From positions 1 to 64,000 of the forward strand of contig CAZWCX010000026.1 of the NCBI GenBank assembly GCA_964632945.1: DNA of 64,000 nucleotides, written 5' to 3'. The notes beneath the pieces were generated by a model. It was not told the DNA's origin. It searched no databases and saw nothing but the letters and a program-made list of their open reading frames with translations. The stretch is from CAZWCX01 sp964632945. GTDB lineage: Bacteria > Planctomycetota > MHYJ01 > WSZJ01 > CAZWCX01. This document shows, one piece after another, positions 18,898 through 27,915 of this stretch. The first letter of the stretch is position 1. Each line of letters starts with the position of its first letter. The position numbers were made by a program, and so were the translations under genes.

Positions 18898-20070
18898 CTA
18901 CGCTACACTGCCTGGCGCCGCTTCGGCTGCCGCCAGCCACTTGAGCACGATGGTCGCATAGGTGCCCGGCGGCAGCGAGAAACGCACCCGCACGGCGTCC
19001 GGGGCGGGGGCAGGATCCACGACCGCGGCCTCCGCCGGCGCGAGCCGCGCGGGACGGGGCACGGCGCGGAAGAACCCGTCCTTTCGATCGGGAAAGGCGA
19101 GCCCCTCCATCGTCAGGCCCTCGCGCCCCAGAACCGCCTGCGCGGCGGCCGCCCAGCCGGACCGCGGGACGACCCCGGGGGCCGGCAGAGGCAGATCCAG
19201 GGCGTCCAGCCACGATCTCCAGGCCTCGTCGGGTCGCTGCGGCATGGCCAGTCGGCCCCCCAGGTAGTGCAGCTCCACCACCGACTCGGCCGGAAAGGTC
19301 CGGCGGATCGCCTCGGCCAGGATCTCGTTGTAGAGGTAGCTCTGATAGGCGTGCAGGAACATCAGCCGGAGTTTCTTGGGGATGCATCGGAACGCCTGCC
19401 ACGGCCGGTCCGGCGCCGCCGCCAGGGCTTCCAGGACCCGCCGGTCCATGGGGGCCGCGTCCCGAAGGCAGGCCGCCCAATCCCCCCAGTGCTCCCGCAC
19501 ATGGCTCCGCTGCCGCCGCCGCGCGGGCGGGTCATACCGCGACGTCGTCGCCAGGATGGTCTTCAGCGCGTCCAGGGGGGCCCCCCGGAGCAGGGCGCGC
19601 ACCGGGAACTCCCCGCCTCCGCGCAGCGATCCGAACCGCTGGCTGTCGAAATAGTTGGGCAGACCGAAGCCGCCGATCGCCTGCAACAACCCGGCCAGTC
19701 GCGTCCCCGAATCCGACCCGCCCCCGCGCATCACCGCGGTGAACCGGTTTCCCCGGGAATCGCGACTGTCGACCGGCCGGTTCCCGGCGCCCAGGTAGGC
19801 GAGTTCGAGTCCCTCCCGGACGAAGTCCTTGGGCGGTCCGCCGCGGATGCTCACGTGCTGCACGGCGACCGCAACCTTGTCCTTCAGACCCGCGACCGCG
19901 ACGCGGTCGGAAGTCACGCCGAACGCCTCGGCGACGTCGCGCAGTGCGCGCCAGGTCGTCAGGTCCCGCTTCACCATCCGGTAGTAGCTGTATTCCCCCG
20001 TGCGGCCGGGGGCGAGGTCGAACAGTTCTTCGACCTCGAAGTCCTGGGGCGAGCCCTTGAAGCGGAGCAT
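18898..20070 (-). CDS. truD: tRNA pseudouridine synthase D
   Basis: 390 aa. It forms pseudouridine at position 13 of tRNA(Glu). The TruD start FKGSPQDFEVEELFDLAPGRTGEYSYY, the catalytic segment VAVAGLKDKVAVAVQHVS (Asp in GLKDK), NRFTAVMRG, LPNYFDSQRFGS, and AYQSYLYNEILAEAIRR are all present. The ATG at 20070 gives the family N-terminus directly. A TruB gene lies at the far end of the window, but the two loci are unrelated in layout. Confidence 0.94.
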   Translation of the reverse strand: MLRFKGSPQDFEVEELFDLAPGRTGEYSYYRMVKRDLTTWRALRDVAEAFGVTSDRVAVAGLKDKVAVAVQHVSIRGGPPKDFVREGLELAYLGAGNRPVDSRDSRGNRFTAVMRGGGSDSGTRLAGLLQAIGGFGLPNYFDSQRFGSLRGGGEFPVRALLRGAPLDALKTILATTSRYDPPARRRQRSHVREHWGDWAACLRDAAPMDRRVLEALAAAPDRPWQAFRCIPKKLRLMFLHAYQSYLYNEILAEAIRRTFPAESVVELHYLGGRLAMPQRPDEAWRSWLDALDLPLPAPGVVPRSGWAAAAQAVLGREGLTMEGLAFPDRKDGFFRAVPRPARLAPAEAAVVDPAPAPDAVRVRFSLPPGTYATIVLKWLAAAEAAPGSVA

Positions 20071-20238
20071 CGTTCACCCACCCCTCGTGTCCGACTTGCC
20101 CCGCCCCGGTTCGGCAGGTACCATCCGCCGGCATGCAACGTCCTGCCGGGCGCCGCGCCGCCGCCCGGCGCCCTTCTGGAATGGGGCCCGTCCCGGAATC
20201 CCCGCGCTGCCCGGCTTCCCCGCCCCGGGCCGGCGGCT

Positions 20239-22131
20239 TCACGCGCCGGCCGGCTCCGGTTCCATGGCCGACGCCTGCGCGCCCGCTTCCTGCGGCCTCG
20301 GCGTAAGCAAGGCATAAAGCCCGAAGGCGATTACGAACCCGACGAACCAAGCGTAGGTATAAAGCGATCGCAGGAATTCCGGCACCGCCGCCGCATCGAC
20401 AAATCCCGCCTGCGCCAGGAACCCCGGCAGGTTGGGAGCCACCGCCGCCACGAAAATCCCGATCGCGCGCCAGTGGATCCCGCCGGAATAGCGGTACTCC
20501 CCTTCCGCCCGGTAGAGATCCGGTAGATTCAGCCGGGCGCGGCGCACCACGTAGTAGTCCGCGATCATGATCCCGCCGATCGGGCCCAACAGCGCACCGT
20601 AGCCAATCAGCCAGGTGAAGATGTATCCCTGCGTCGTCTCGATGATCTTCCACGGCATCATCAGGATCCCGATGAATGCGGTGATCATCCCGCCCATCTT
20701 GAAGCTGATTCTTTCGGGCTTCAGGTTCGAGATGTCGTTGGCCGGCCCGACCACGTTGGCCGCGATGTTGGTCGTCAGCGTCGCCACCGAGAGCGCGATC
20801 ATCGACAGCGCCAGCATGGTCGGGCTCTTGAACCGGCTGAGCAGCGCCACCGGGTCCCAGGGCGCGTCCTCATGCACGAGCAATTCGGGAAAGACGAGCA
20901 GGCTCGAGGTGGTCACCGCCAGCCCGATGAAACTGTAAAGCGCCATCGTGGGCGGAAGCCCGACGGCCTGGCCGACGAACTGGTCCCGCTGACTGCTCGC
21001 ATAACGGGTGAAGTCCGGGATGTTCAGCGACAGAGTGGCCCAGAATCCCACCATGGCCGTGAGCGAGGGGAGGAAGATGGCGAGGAATGGAATCCCCGGC
21101 GCTTCCCCGCTTCCCGGCGCAGGCAGGGGCGCACGGAGGACGGAACTGAGGTTTCCCGCGCCGTCGCGAAACTGCGTCAGCAGGGTACCCGCGCCTTCGA
21201 AGGAGGCCGGCACCGTGAGGTCGGCGCTCCCCTGGATCACCCCGGCCACCGGGATCCAGGCGACCTCCTTCACGTTCCCCAGCCCTTCCACCACGAATCG
21301 GACCTCGGTGGCGCGCGGCGCTCCTCCCGACGCCTCCCCGGCTGCGGGCAGAGGGGCGAGTTTCACGTCATAGACGCGATCGCCACCCGCCGCCCCGCCA
21401 CCGCCCGGGGCGGACGCCACCTGCACCGAGGGGGCGTGAAACCGGTTCGACTCGGCCAGGATCTGCCCGAGCCCGTCCGTCCGGGACATCGCCCAGCCGA
21501 GAAGCGCGACCCCCATCGCGATCAAGAGCGGCGCCGAGTAGGTCTCCAGCCACTTGATCGATTCGGTCCCGGCCAGGATGAAGTACACGTTGATCGCCCA
21601 GAACACGAGGAAGAAAAGGAACTGCCAGCCGTTGATCCCCAGGAACCCGATCGGACCGGCCTCCCCGATGCCCGGCGCCATGATCTTGACCAGCTCATAC
21701 AGTGCGGCGCCGCCGATCCAGGTCTGGATCCCGAACCAGCCGCATGCCACCAGCGCCCGGGCCATGGCCGGGACGTTGGATCCCACCGTGCCGAACGACG
21801 ATCGCAGCAAAACGGGGAACGGGATGCCGTATTTGGTCCCCGCATGCGCATTCAACGCCATCGGAACGAGCACGATCGCGTTGCCCAGCGTGATGGTCAG
21901 GATCGCCTGCCACCAGTTCATCCCGCTCTTCAGGAGCGAGGCGGCCAACATGTACGTGGGCACGCACACGCACATGCCGATCCACAGGCTCGCGATGTGG
22001 CGCGTCCGCCAGGTCCGCTTCTCGATGGTGGTCGGCGCAAGATCCTCGTTGTAGAAGCGTTCGTGGGGAAGTCCGGCGGTCAGCTCGAACAGTCCGTTGC
22101 GCTCCCGGACGGCGACGGGGTTCGGATTCAT
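20239..22131 (-). CDS. NCS1-family nucleobase/allantoin permease with soluble insertion
   Basis: 630 aa, against about 480-500 for the family. NCS1 carriers import purines, pyrimidines, hydantoins or allantoin with Na+ or H+. Signatures include NEDLAPTTIEKRTW, SLWIGMCVCVPTYM, GTKYGIPFPVLLRSSFG, and MVGFWATLSLNIPDFTRYA. A hydrophilic block of about 112 residues (232-343) interrupts the protein between the GVALLGWAMS segment and the NIPDFTRYA helix. It contains FRDGAGNLSSV, typical of Ig/Fn3-like beta sandwiches. A GGAGAG ribosome site precedes the ATG. Substrate is not assigned; the best guess is allantoin or a purine. Confidence 0.88.
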   Translation of the reverse strand: MNPNPVAVRERNGLFELTAGLPHERFYNEDLAPTTIEKRTWRTRHIASLWIGMCVCVPTYMLAASLLKSGMNWWQAILTITLGNAIVLVPMALNAHAGTKYGIPFPVLLRSSFGTVGSNVPAMARALVACGWFGIQTWIGGAALYELVKIMAPGIGEAGPIGFLGINGWQFLFFLVFWAINVYFILAGTESIKWLETYSAPLLIAMGVALLGWAMSRTDGLGQILAESNRFHAPSVQVASAPGGGGAAGGDRVYDVKLAPLPAAGEASGGAPRATEVRFVVEGLGNVKEVAWIPVAGVIQGSADLTVPASFEGAGTLLTQFRDGAGNLSSVLRAPLPAPGSGEAPGIPFLAIFLPSLTAMVGFWATLSLNIPDFTRYASSQRDQFVGQAVGLPPTMALYSFIGLAVTTSSLLVFPELLVHEDAPWDPVALLSRFKSPTMLALSMIALSVATLTTNIAANVVGPANDISNLKPERISFKMGGMITAFIGILMMPWKIIETTQGYIFTWLIGYGALLGPIGGIMIADYYVVRRARLNLPDLYRAEGEYRYSGGIHWRAIGIFVAAVAPNLPGFLAQAGFVDAAAVPEFLRSLYTYAWFVGFVIAFGLYALLTPRPQEAGAQASAMEPEPAGA

Positions 22132-22165
22132 GGCACTCTCCGAAGCGGATGCGGGGGAAGCGCAG

Positions 22166-22195
22166 AACCTAGCGCACCCGCACCGTGCGCGTCAA
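22166..22195 (-). promoter_or_regulatory. Candidate promoter of the NCS1 permease gene
   Basis: On the minus strand: TTGACG (22195-22190), an 18-base spacer and TAGGTT (22171-22166), about 35 bases before the ATG. Confidence 0.45.
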
Positions 22196-22303
22196 TGAAA
22201 TGGCGGGATGTACGGTCGCCCGGCGCAACCCAACCTCTCGCCCCGCCGATCCCCGGCCGCTCGCAGGGGCCATTCGTGCCTGCCCGATCCCGCCCGACAT
22301 TCC

Positions 22304-22332
22304 TTGTGGAGTTTCGCCGCCTCGACTATCAT
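22304..22332 (+). promoter_or_regulatory. Promoter of the mechanosensitive channel gene
   Basis: TTGTGG (22304-22309), a 17-base spacer and TATCAT (22327-22332), about 50 bases before the GTG start. Confidence 0.5.
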
Positions 22333-22384
22333 CTCCCGCCGTCCCCGGGGGCGAGCGCCCCCCTGCCCCGGCGGAGAACGATCC

Positions 22385-23968
22385 GTGCAGGCCCTGGAGT
22401 CCCTCTTCTCCAACCTCGCCTCTTCCAGCGCGGGGTCCCTCTGGCTCGGCCTGTACTACGCGCTGCTTCTCTTTCTTCTCGGCGCCCTGTTTCTCGCCCT
22501 GATGATGCGGCGGATCCTGCCGCTGGTCGCCTGGGCGGCCGGCGAGGAACTGCAGGCGAGCGTGGTCCGAAGAATCCGCGCCCTCTGGGTCCTCGTCACC
22601 CTCCTCGGTCCGGTCCACGTCTTCTGCCGCGTCGAGGGATTCACCGACAACATCATCTACCGCCTCTCCGGGTCCGCCTTCTTCTTCGGACTCGTCTACG
22701 TCGCCACCGAGATCGTCCTGCTCCTCCTCATCCAGGGACTGTTCCGCCGCGTCCTCAACGTCCCGATCAGCGCGATCTTCAAGGACCTCCTTCGCCTCGT
22801 CATCTACATCCTCGCGCTCGTCAGCATCGTCCGCGTGATGTTCGGGATCGAGGATGTCGGGACGCTCGTCGCGGTTTCCTCGGCCGCATCCATCATCGTC
22901 GGTCTCGCCCTCCAGGACACCCTCGGGAACATCTTCGCCGGCCTCTTCCTCCAGATGGACAGTCCGGTCAACCTGAACGACTGGGTGCAAATCGAGGGGG
23001 AAGAAGGGCTCGTCGTCGAGATGACCTGGTACTCGACCCGCCTCGTCACGCGCGAGAATCAACTGGTCTCGATCCCCAACCAGCGCGTCGGCAAGGCGAT
23101 CATCAAGAACTTCACCCGCCCGACCCAGCCGATGATGGTGCGCAAACGGGTCGGCGTCCACTACTCCTGCGCCCCCAACCGCGTGAAGGACGTCCTCCGC
23201 CGTCATCTGGCCCAGGTACCCGGCGTCCTCGCCCAACCGGCGCCCGACGTGTTCCTGGTCGAGTTCGGCGACTCCTCCGTCAATTACGAACTGCGCTTCT
23301 GGATTTCGGACCTCCGTCGCATCTCCGCCATCAGCGATGCCGCGATGACGGGCGTCTGGTACCACCTCAAGCGCGCGGAAATGGAGATTCCGTTCCCGAT
23401 CCGCACCGTCATTCTCCAGCGGCCGACGAAGGCCGAGGGTTCGCTGCACCGGGTGATCCAGGTGCTGTGCAAAGTCGACTTCCTGGCCGCGCTCGAACCC
23501 TCCGAACTGGAGAGTATCGCCGGCGACCTTAAACAGGTGCTCTATACGCGCAACGAACGAATCTACTCCCAAGGGGACCCCGGAGATACCTTCTCGATCA
23601 TCTGGTCCGGCGCCGTCTCCGTGAAGGCCAGACGCGGCGAAGAAGAGGTCGCGGTCGCGACCCTGAAACGCGGGGATTACTTCGGTGAAATGTCCATGCT
23701 GACCGGCGAACCCCGGGTCGCCACGGTCGACGCCCTCGAGGACACGGTGCTCCTGACCCTGGATCGCACCGCCTTCGGCTTCCTGCTCGCCCGCAATCCC
23801 GGGATGGCCGAACAGATGTCCCACATCATCGCCCACCGCCTGGCGGCCACCCAGACGCGGTTGGCGGAGCACGAGAAGGACACCCTCTCCCGCCAGCGGG
23901 CCGGCGCGGAGGAGGCATCGATCTACGGCCGCCTGATGGCCGGAATCAAGACGATGTTCGGAGTGTGA
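22385..23968 (+). CDS. MscS-type mechanosensitive channel with cyclic-nucleotide-binding domain
   Basis: 527 aa. Four or so membrane helices are followed by the MscS pore and beta domain: VAVSSAASIIVGLALQDTLGNIFAGLFLQ, then DWVQIEGEEGLVVEMTWYSTRLVTRENQLVSIPN. A Crp-like cNMP-binding domain follows (about residues 365-480) with IYSQGDPGDTFSIIWSGAV and the phosphate-binding-cassette-like YFGEMSMLTGEPRVATV. The protein would couple membrane tension with a cyclic nucleotide signal, as in bCNG-type MscS channels. The start is a GTG at 22385 with GGAG 8 bases upstream; the frame is open further upstream but not coding-like. Confidence 0.9.
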   Translation: MQALESLFSNLASSSAGSLWLGLYYALLLFLLGALFLALMMRRILPLVAWAAGEELQASVVRRIRALWVLVTLLGPVHVFCRVEGFTDNIIYRLSGSAFFFGLVYVATEIVLLLLIQGLFRRVLNVPISAIFKDLLRLVIYILALVSIVRVMFGIEDVGTLVAVSSAASIIVGLALQDTLGNIFAGLFLQMDSPVNLNDWVQIEGEEGLVVEMTWYSTRLVTRENQLVSIPNQRVGKAIIKNFTRPTQPMMVRKRVGVHYSCAPNRVKDVLRRHLAQVPGVLAQPAPDVFLVEFGDSSVNYELRFWISDLRRISAISDAAMTGVWYHLKRAEMEIPFPIRTVILQRPTKAEGSLHRVIQVLCKVDFLAALEPSELESIAGDLKQVLYTRNERIYSQGDPGDTFSIIWSGAVSVKARRGEEEVAVATLKRGDYFGEMSMLTGEPRVATVDALEDTVLLTLDRTAFGFLLARNPGMAEQMSHIIAHRLAATQTRLAEHEKDTLSRQRAGAEEASIYGRLMAGIKTMFGV

Positions 23969-24020
23969 CGGGGTCGCATTCCCCGCTGCGCCTTTCCGGA
24001 TCGGACCCCGCGGCGATCCC

Positions 24021-24049
24021 TTGACCCGTTGTCCGCCGCCGCCGACAAT
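24021..24049 (+). promoter_or_regulatory. Candidate promoter of the molybdenum hydroxylase operon
   Basis: TTGACC (24021-24026), a 17-base spacer and GACAAT (24044-24049), predicting a start near 24056 and a leader of about 30 bases. I see no room for a molybdenum-cofactor riboswitch. Confidence 0.45.
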
Positions 24050-24086
24050 GACACCCGGATCACGCTTCTCGATATGGGAGCATGCC

Positions 24087-26336
24087 ATGCCGTCCCCCCG
24101 GCGCAAGCGCAGGAAACGAGCCCAGCGTCCCCCGGCCCCCCCGCGCCCCCGGCGACTCACCCGCCGCTCGCTCCTGCAGGCGTTCGGGGCGGGAGGAGCC
24201 GCCCTGGCGGCCGCCCCGCTCCTCGGTCCGGTCGCCTGGGCCCAGGATGCCGCCGCTCCCCCGTCCCTGGGCCCCGGTGCCGCCCCGCTCTCGTTCGATT
24301 TGAACGGAATTCCGGTCACTCTGGACGTCGAACCCCGCACCACCCTCCTGCGCCTGCTGCGCCACCGTCTCGGGCTGACCGGCGCCAAGGAAGCCTGCGA
24401 TCGCGGGTCCTGCGGATCGTGCACCGTCCTGCTCGACGGCAAGCCGGTGAACTCCTGCCTCCTGCTCGCGCATGACGCCCGCGGACGCCGGATTCGCACC
24501 GTGGAGGGCCTCGCGGGCAAGGACGGTCCTTCTCCGCTTCAGCAAGCCTTTGCCCTCAAGGATGGCCTGCAGTGCGGCTACTGCACGCCGGGCTTTCTCA
24601 TGACGCTCACCGGACTTCTCGAAACCGAGCGCCGCCCGGACCCGGCCCGGATTCAAGCCGCCTGTGCGGGCAACCTGTGCCGATGCGCCGCGTATCCGGG
24701 GATCTTTGCCGCCGCCGCGATGGTGGCCCAGGGGGAGCCTCTCACCCCCCCGCCGGCGGCGAACCTTCAGGAGCGCCTCGAGAAGTTCGGCATCCCCCGG
24801 CTGGACGCCGGCGTGAAGACCTCCGGCGCCGCCAAGTACACGACCGACCTGGCTCTCGAAGGCCAGCAAGTCGTGCGCACGATCTCCTGCCCCTTCGCCC
24901 AGGCGCGCATCGACGGCAAGCCGGCCGAGGCCGCCGCCCGCGCCGTCCCGGGGGTGACCCGGGTGGAGGTCATGGAGAGCGACCGCTTCGACATGGGCCA
25001 GACGGTCGCCTACGCGGTCGCCGCCACGCCCGAGGCCGCCGATGAGGCCCTCGCCGCCCTCTCGATCTCGCTCCGGCCGGAAGCCCGGCCGGTCGATGCC
25101 CTCGAGGCCTTCGGCAAGGCGCGGCCGGGAGAGACCCAGGGAGACCGCGCGGCGGCCGAGGCGCTCCTCCGGGATGCCGCGGCCGTGTCCGAGGGCACGT
25201 TCGTCATCCCGACCGTCCACCACTCCCCGCTCGAGCCTCACGCCTGCATCTCGCGCTGGCAGGGGGAACACCTGCATCATCACGAATCGACCCAAGGGGT
25301 GTGCGCCACCGCCGCCAACCTCGCGCAGGCGCTGAAAATCCCCCGCGAGCAGGTCCACGTCGATTGCCAGGTCATGGGCGGCGGATTCGGGGGGAAGCTG
25401 CGCGCCTGGTCGAACTCCGCGCCGATCGCCCGCCTGGCGCGCGAGATGGGCGTCCCGCTGCAGTTCGCCGCCAGCCGAGCCCTGGAGCTGCTGCGCAACG
25501 GGGGTCGCCGTCCGCGCGTGGTTCACACCCGCGTCGGCGCCGATGCCCAGGGAAAGCTGCTGGCCGAGGTTCGACGCAGCCTCGGCGAGGGGCGCTATCA
25601 ACCCTACCAGTACGAAATCCCCGTCTGGTTCTGGGAACCGCTTCAGGGCCGCGTCGACGGCCACGGGGAGTTCCCTCCCCTGCGCGCCCCGGGATCCCCG
25701 GAACTCCAGTTCGTCGCCGAGTCCGTGGTCGACGATCTGGCGCATCGCCTCAAAATGGATCCGCTCGACCTGCGCGTGAAGAACTCCCCCGCCCTGGCGC
25801 GGTGGTTCGAACCGGCCTCCCGGGCGATCGGTTGGGAGCGCCGGGCCTCCGTCCCCGGGTCGGCGCCCGGACCCCGGAAGCGCGGCATCGGCGTCGGCTG
25901 CGGGCACTTCGCGGGCATGCGCGGCTGCCATTTCGCGGAGGTCGAAGTCGACGTCGAAACCGGCGTGGTGCGCGTGCTCAAGGTGGTCGCCCTCGAGGAG
26001 GGCGGTTACATCAACCGCCTCGGGGTCGAAAGCCAGATTCGCGGCGGCGTGATCATGGGCATGTCGTGGGCGCTGTTTGAAGAACGCGTCATGGATCGCG
26101 CCACCGGGGCGATGCTCAACCCCAACCTGGAGACCTACAAGATCGCCGGGAGCCGGGACGTGCCCGAAATCGAGGTGATCCTGCTGGGCCGGCTCGGGCA
26201 CCCGGGAGGGGTCGGCGAGGCCCCGGTCGTGCCCATCGGCGGCGCGATCGCCAATGCGATCTTCAACGCGACGGGGAAGCGGATGTACCGGATGCCGTTC
26301 ACCCCCCGCAACGTGATCGAATCGCTGCAATCCTGA
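24087..26336 (+). CDS. Tat-exported fused [2Fe-2S]/molybdopterin subunit, xanthine oxidase family
   Basis: 749 aa. A twin-arginine signal (TRRSLLQAFGAGGAALAAA, ending in AWA) comes first. The [2Fe-2S] module (about 70-220) has CDRGSCGSC...C and CGYCTPG...CAGNLCRC. An aldehyde-oxidase hammerhead and Mo-binding regions follow, with MGGGFGGK, PPLRAPGSPELQF and the active-site glutamate in GGVGEAPVVP. It resembles the periplasmic aldehyde oxidoreductase PaoABC with PaoA and PaoC joined. Between GIGVGCGHFAGMRGC and HFAEVEVDVETG the usual stretch of about 130 residues, including cofactor loops, is missing; that piece is the next gene. The ATG at 24087 has GGGAG upstream. The substrate is unknown, probably an aldehyde or N-heterocycle. 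Confidence 0.88.
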   Translation: MPSPRRKRRKRAQRPPAPPRPRRLTRRSLLQAFGAGGAALAAAPLLGPVAWAQDAAAPPSLGPGAAPLSFDLNGIPVTLDVEPRTTLLRLLRHRLGLTGAKEACDRGSCGSCTVLLDGKPVNSCLLLAHDARGRRIRTVEGLAGKDGPSPLQQAFALKDGLQCGYCTPGFLMTLTGLLETERRPDPARIQAACAGNLCRCAAYPGIFAAAAMVAQGEPLTPPPAANLQERLEKFGIPRLDAGVKTSGAAKYTTDLALEGQQVVRTISCPFAQARIDGKPAEAAARAVPGVTRVEVMESDRFDMGQTVAYAVAATPEAADEALAALSISLRPEARPVDALEAFGKARPGETQGDRAAAEALLRDAAAVSEGTFVIPTVHHSPLEPHACISRWQGEHLHHHESTQGVCATAANLAQALKIPREQVHVDCQVMGGGFGGKLRAWSNSAPIARLAREMGVPLQFAASRALELLRNGGRRPRVVHTRVGADAQGKLLAEVRRSLGEGRYQPYQYEIPVWFWEPLQGRVDGHGEFPPLRAPGSPELQFVAESVVDDLAHRLKMDPLDLRVKNSPALARWFEPASRAIGWERRASVPGSAPGPRKRGIGVGCGHFAGMRGCHFAEVEVDVETGVVRVLKVVALEEGGYINRLGVESQIRGGVIMGMSWALFEERVMDRATGAMLNPNLETYKIAGSRDVPEIEVILLGRLGHPGGVGEAPVVPIGGAIANAIFNATGKRMYRMPFTPRNVIESLQS

Positions 26337-26385
26337 GCCGTCGACCGGACGGAGGGCAACATCGAGTCGAGGAGGTGGCAGAGAG

Positions 26386-26874
26386 ATGGCGGAAGTTCGC
26401 ATCACGCGCGCCGGCCGCGTGGAGACGCGCATCGCCACGCAGGATATCGGCAGCGGCTCCCGGACCGTGGCCGCCCTGGTGACGTCGATGGCCTTCGGAT
26501 GGCTCCCGCTGGAGCGGATCGACGTCCGCATCGGGGACAGCGACCTGCCGCCCTCCGGCGCCAGCGGCGGCAGCTCCACCACCGGGATGGTGCACAAGGA
26601 AGTGCGGGAAGCCGCCGGGCGCGCGCAGCGGAAGCTCTTCGACGCCTGCGCGGGAGTGTTGAAGGTGCCGGCGGATCGGCTGGAACTTCGGGACGGGGGG
26701 CGGGTCGGCGTCACGGGGGGCGGCACGAGCCTCTCCTGGGAAGAAGCCGTGGCCACGCTGAGCGAGGATGCGATCGGCCATTTCGACCTGCCGATCGAGG
26801 CCGGATCGATCTGGGTCGTGGTCGAGGAAGACGGAATCATCCGCCCCGGCGGGAAAGACAAATACACGGCATGA
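26386..26874 (+). CDS. Detached internal piece of the molybdopterin-binding domain
   Basis: 162 aa. Its sequence is the segment absent from the preceding gene: AEVRITRAGRVETRIATQDIG, then SGSRTVAALVTSMAFGWLPL and RIGDSDLPPSGASGGSSTTG, then an Ala-rich helix. In ordinary xanthine-oxidase-family large subunits these lie in the second Mo-cofactor domain and contact the pyranopterin. A 35-residue tail (IWVVVEEDGIIRPGG) ends it. It starts 49 bases after the fused gene with its own ATG and GGAGG, so it is a true second gene and not a simple frameshift. It has no signal peptide and presumably must assemble with the Tat-exported subunit before export. Confidence 0.85.
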   Translation: MAEVRITRAGRVETRIATQDIGSGSRTVAALVTSMAFGWLPLERIDVRIGDSDLPPSGASGGSSTTGMVHKEVREAAGRAQRKLFDACAGVLKVPADRLELRDGGRVGVTGGGTSLSWEEAVATLSEDAIGHFDLPIEAGSIWVVVEEDGIIRPGGKDKYTA

Positions 26875-26929
26875 GCTGCGGACTGGGAGGGACCGCTCCC
26901 GGGTACGGGCGCATCGCGGGGAGGCAGAC

Positions 26930-27904
26930 GTGCAGCGTTTCGACATGATCATCCCGCGCACCGCCGCGGAGGCGGTCGCGCTTCTCGAAGGAAAGCGCGA
27001 CGAATCGATGGCGAAAGCCGGCGGCATCGACCTGGTGGCCGGCATGAAGGACCGGATTTTCTCCCCTCGCCGGCTGGTCGATCTTCTGGCGCTGGAGAAC
27101 TTGCGCGCCATCCGGGTGGAGGCCGGCGAACTCCGGATCGGCGCCCTGGCGACGCTCGCGATGGTCGCGGAGCACGAGGCGATCCGACAAGGCTGGGCGG
27201 CCCTGGCCGAGGCGGCGGGAAGCGCCGCCACTCCGCAAGTCCGGAACGTGGCCACGGTCGGGGGAAACCTCTGCCAGCGGCCGCGCTGCTGGTATTTTCG
27301 CAGTCCGGACTTCCATTGCCGCCGCAAGGGCGGCGGCGACTGCCCCGCGGAGAACGGCGAGAACCAGTTTCACGCCCTGTTCGGCGGCGGACTCTGTTCC
27401 ATCGTCCATCCCTCCAACATCGCCCCGGCCCTGTCCGCCTACGGCGCCCGCCTGCGGATCCTCGGTCCGGGCGGCGAGCGGGAACTGGACGTGGACGACT
27501 TCTTCGCGGTCCCGGAGTCGGACGTGACGCGTGAAAACGTGCTCCTGCCGCAGGAACTGGTCGTCGAGGTGCGAATCCCCGTCGCCGCCGGCGCCGGCGC
27601 GTTTCTCGAGGTCCGGGAGCGCCAGACGTTCGATTGGCCGCTGGTGTCGGTGGCGGCCGTGGGCGCGCGGACCGGAACGGTGGTCGCCGGAGTCCGTCTC
27701 TGCCTCGGCGCGGTCGCGCCGCGTCCCTGGCGGCTCCCTGCCGTGGAGACGCTGCTGAACGGGAAAGAACCGTCCGAAGCGCTGTTCCGCGCCGCGGGAG
27801 AACTCGCCGTGAAGGATGCCCGTCCGCTGGCGAAGAACAAGTACAAGATCCAGCTGGTCCGCACCATCGTGGCGCGCGCGCTCCGCGCCGCGTTCGCAGT
27901 GTAG
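26930..27904 (+). CDS. FAD-binding subunit with [4Fe-4S] loop (PaoB/YagS-like)
   Basis: 324 aa. CutM-type FAD subunit: AKAGGIDLVAGMKDRIFSP and ATPQVRNVATVGGNLCQRPRCWYFR bind FAD. The inserted cysteine loop (CQRPRC...C...C...LCSIVHPSN) matches the [4Fe-4S] insertion of PaoB/YagS. It would pass electrons from the Mo and 2Fe-2S subunit to an acceptor. The GTG at 26930 was chosen because GGGGAGG lies 5 bases upstream and VQRFDMIIPRTAAEAVALL fits the family start; an ATG at 26945 is the alternative. It is the third gene of the molybdenum hydroxylase operon. No MocA/XdhC-type maturation gene is in view. Confidence 0.9.
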   Translation: MQRFDMIIPRTAAEAVALLEGKRDESMAKAGGIDLVAGMKDRIFSPRRLVDLLALENLRAIRVEAGELRIGALATLAMVAEHEAIRQGWAALAEAAGSAATPQVRNVATVGGNLCQRPRCWYFRSPDFHCRRKGGGDCPAENGENQFHALFGGGLCSIVHPSNIAPALSAYGARLRILGPGGERELDVDDFFAVPESDVTRENVLLPQELVVEVRIPVAAGAGAFLEVRERQTFDWPLVSVAAVGARTGTVVAGVRLCLGAVAPRPWRLPAVETLLNGKEPSEALFRAAGELAVKDARPLAKNKYKIQLVRTIVARALRAAFAV

Positions 27905-27915
27905 TCGGCGCGCGA

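Noticed and set aside
20872..23532. An 886-codon plus-strand open frame spanning NCS1 and the channel gene
   Set aside because: It is antisense to one clear gene and out of frame with another; low-complexity Arg/Pro/Gly composition.
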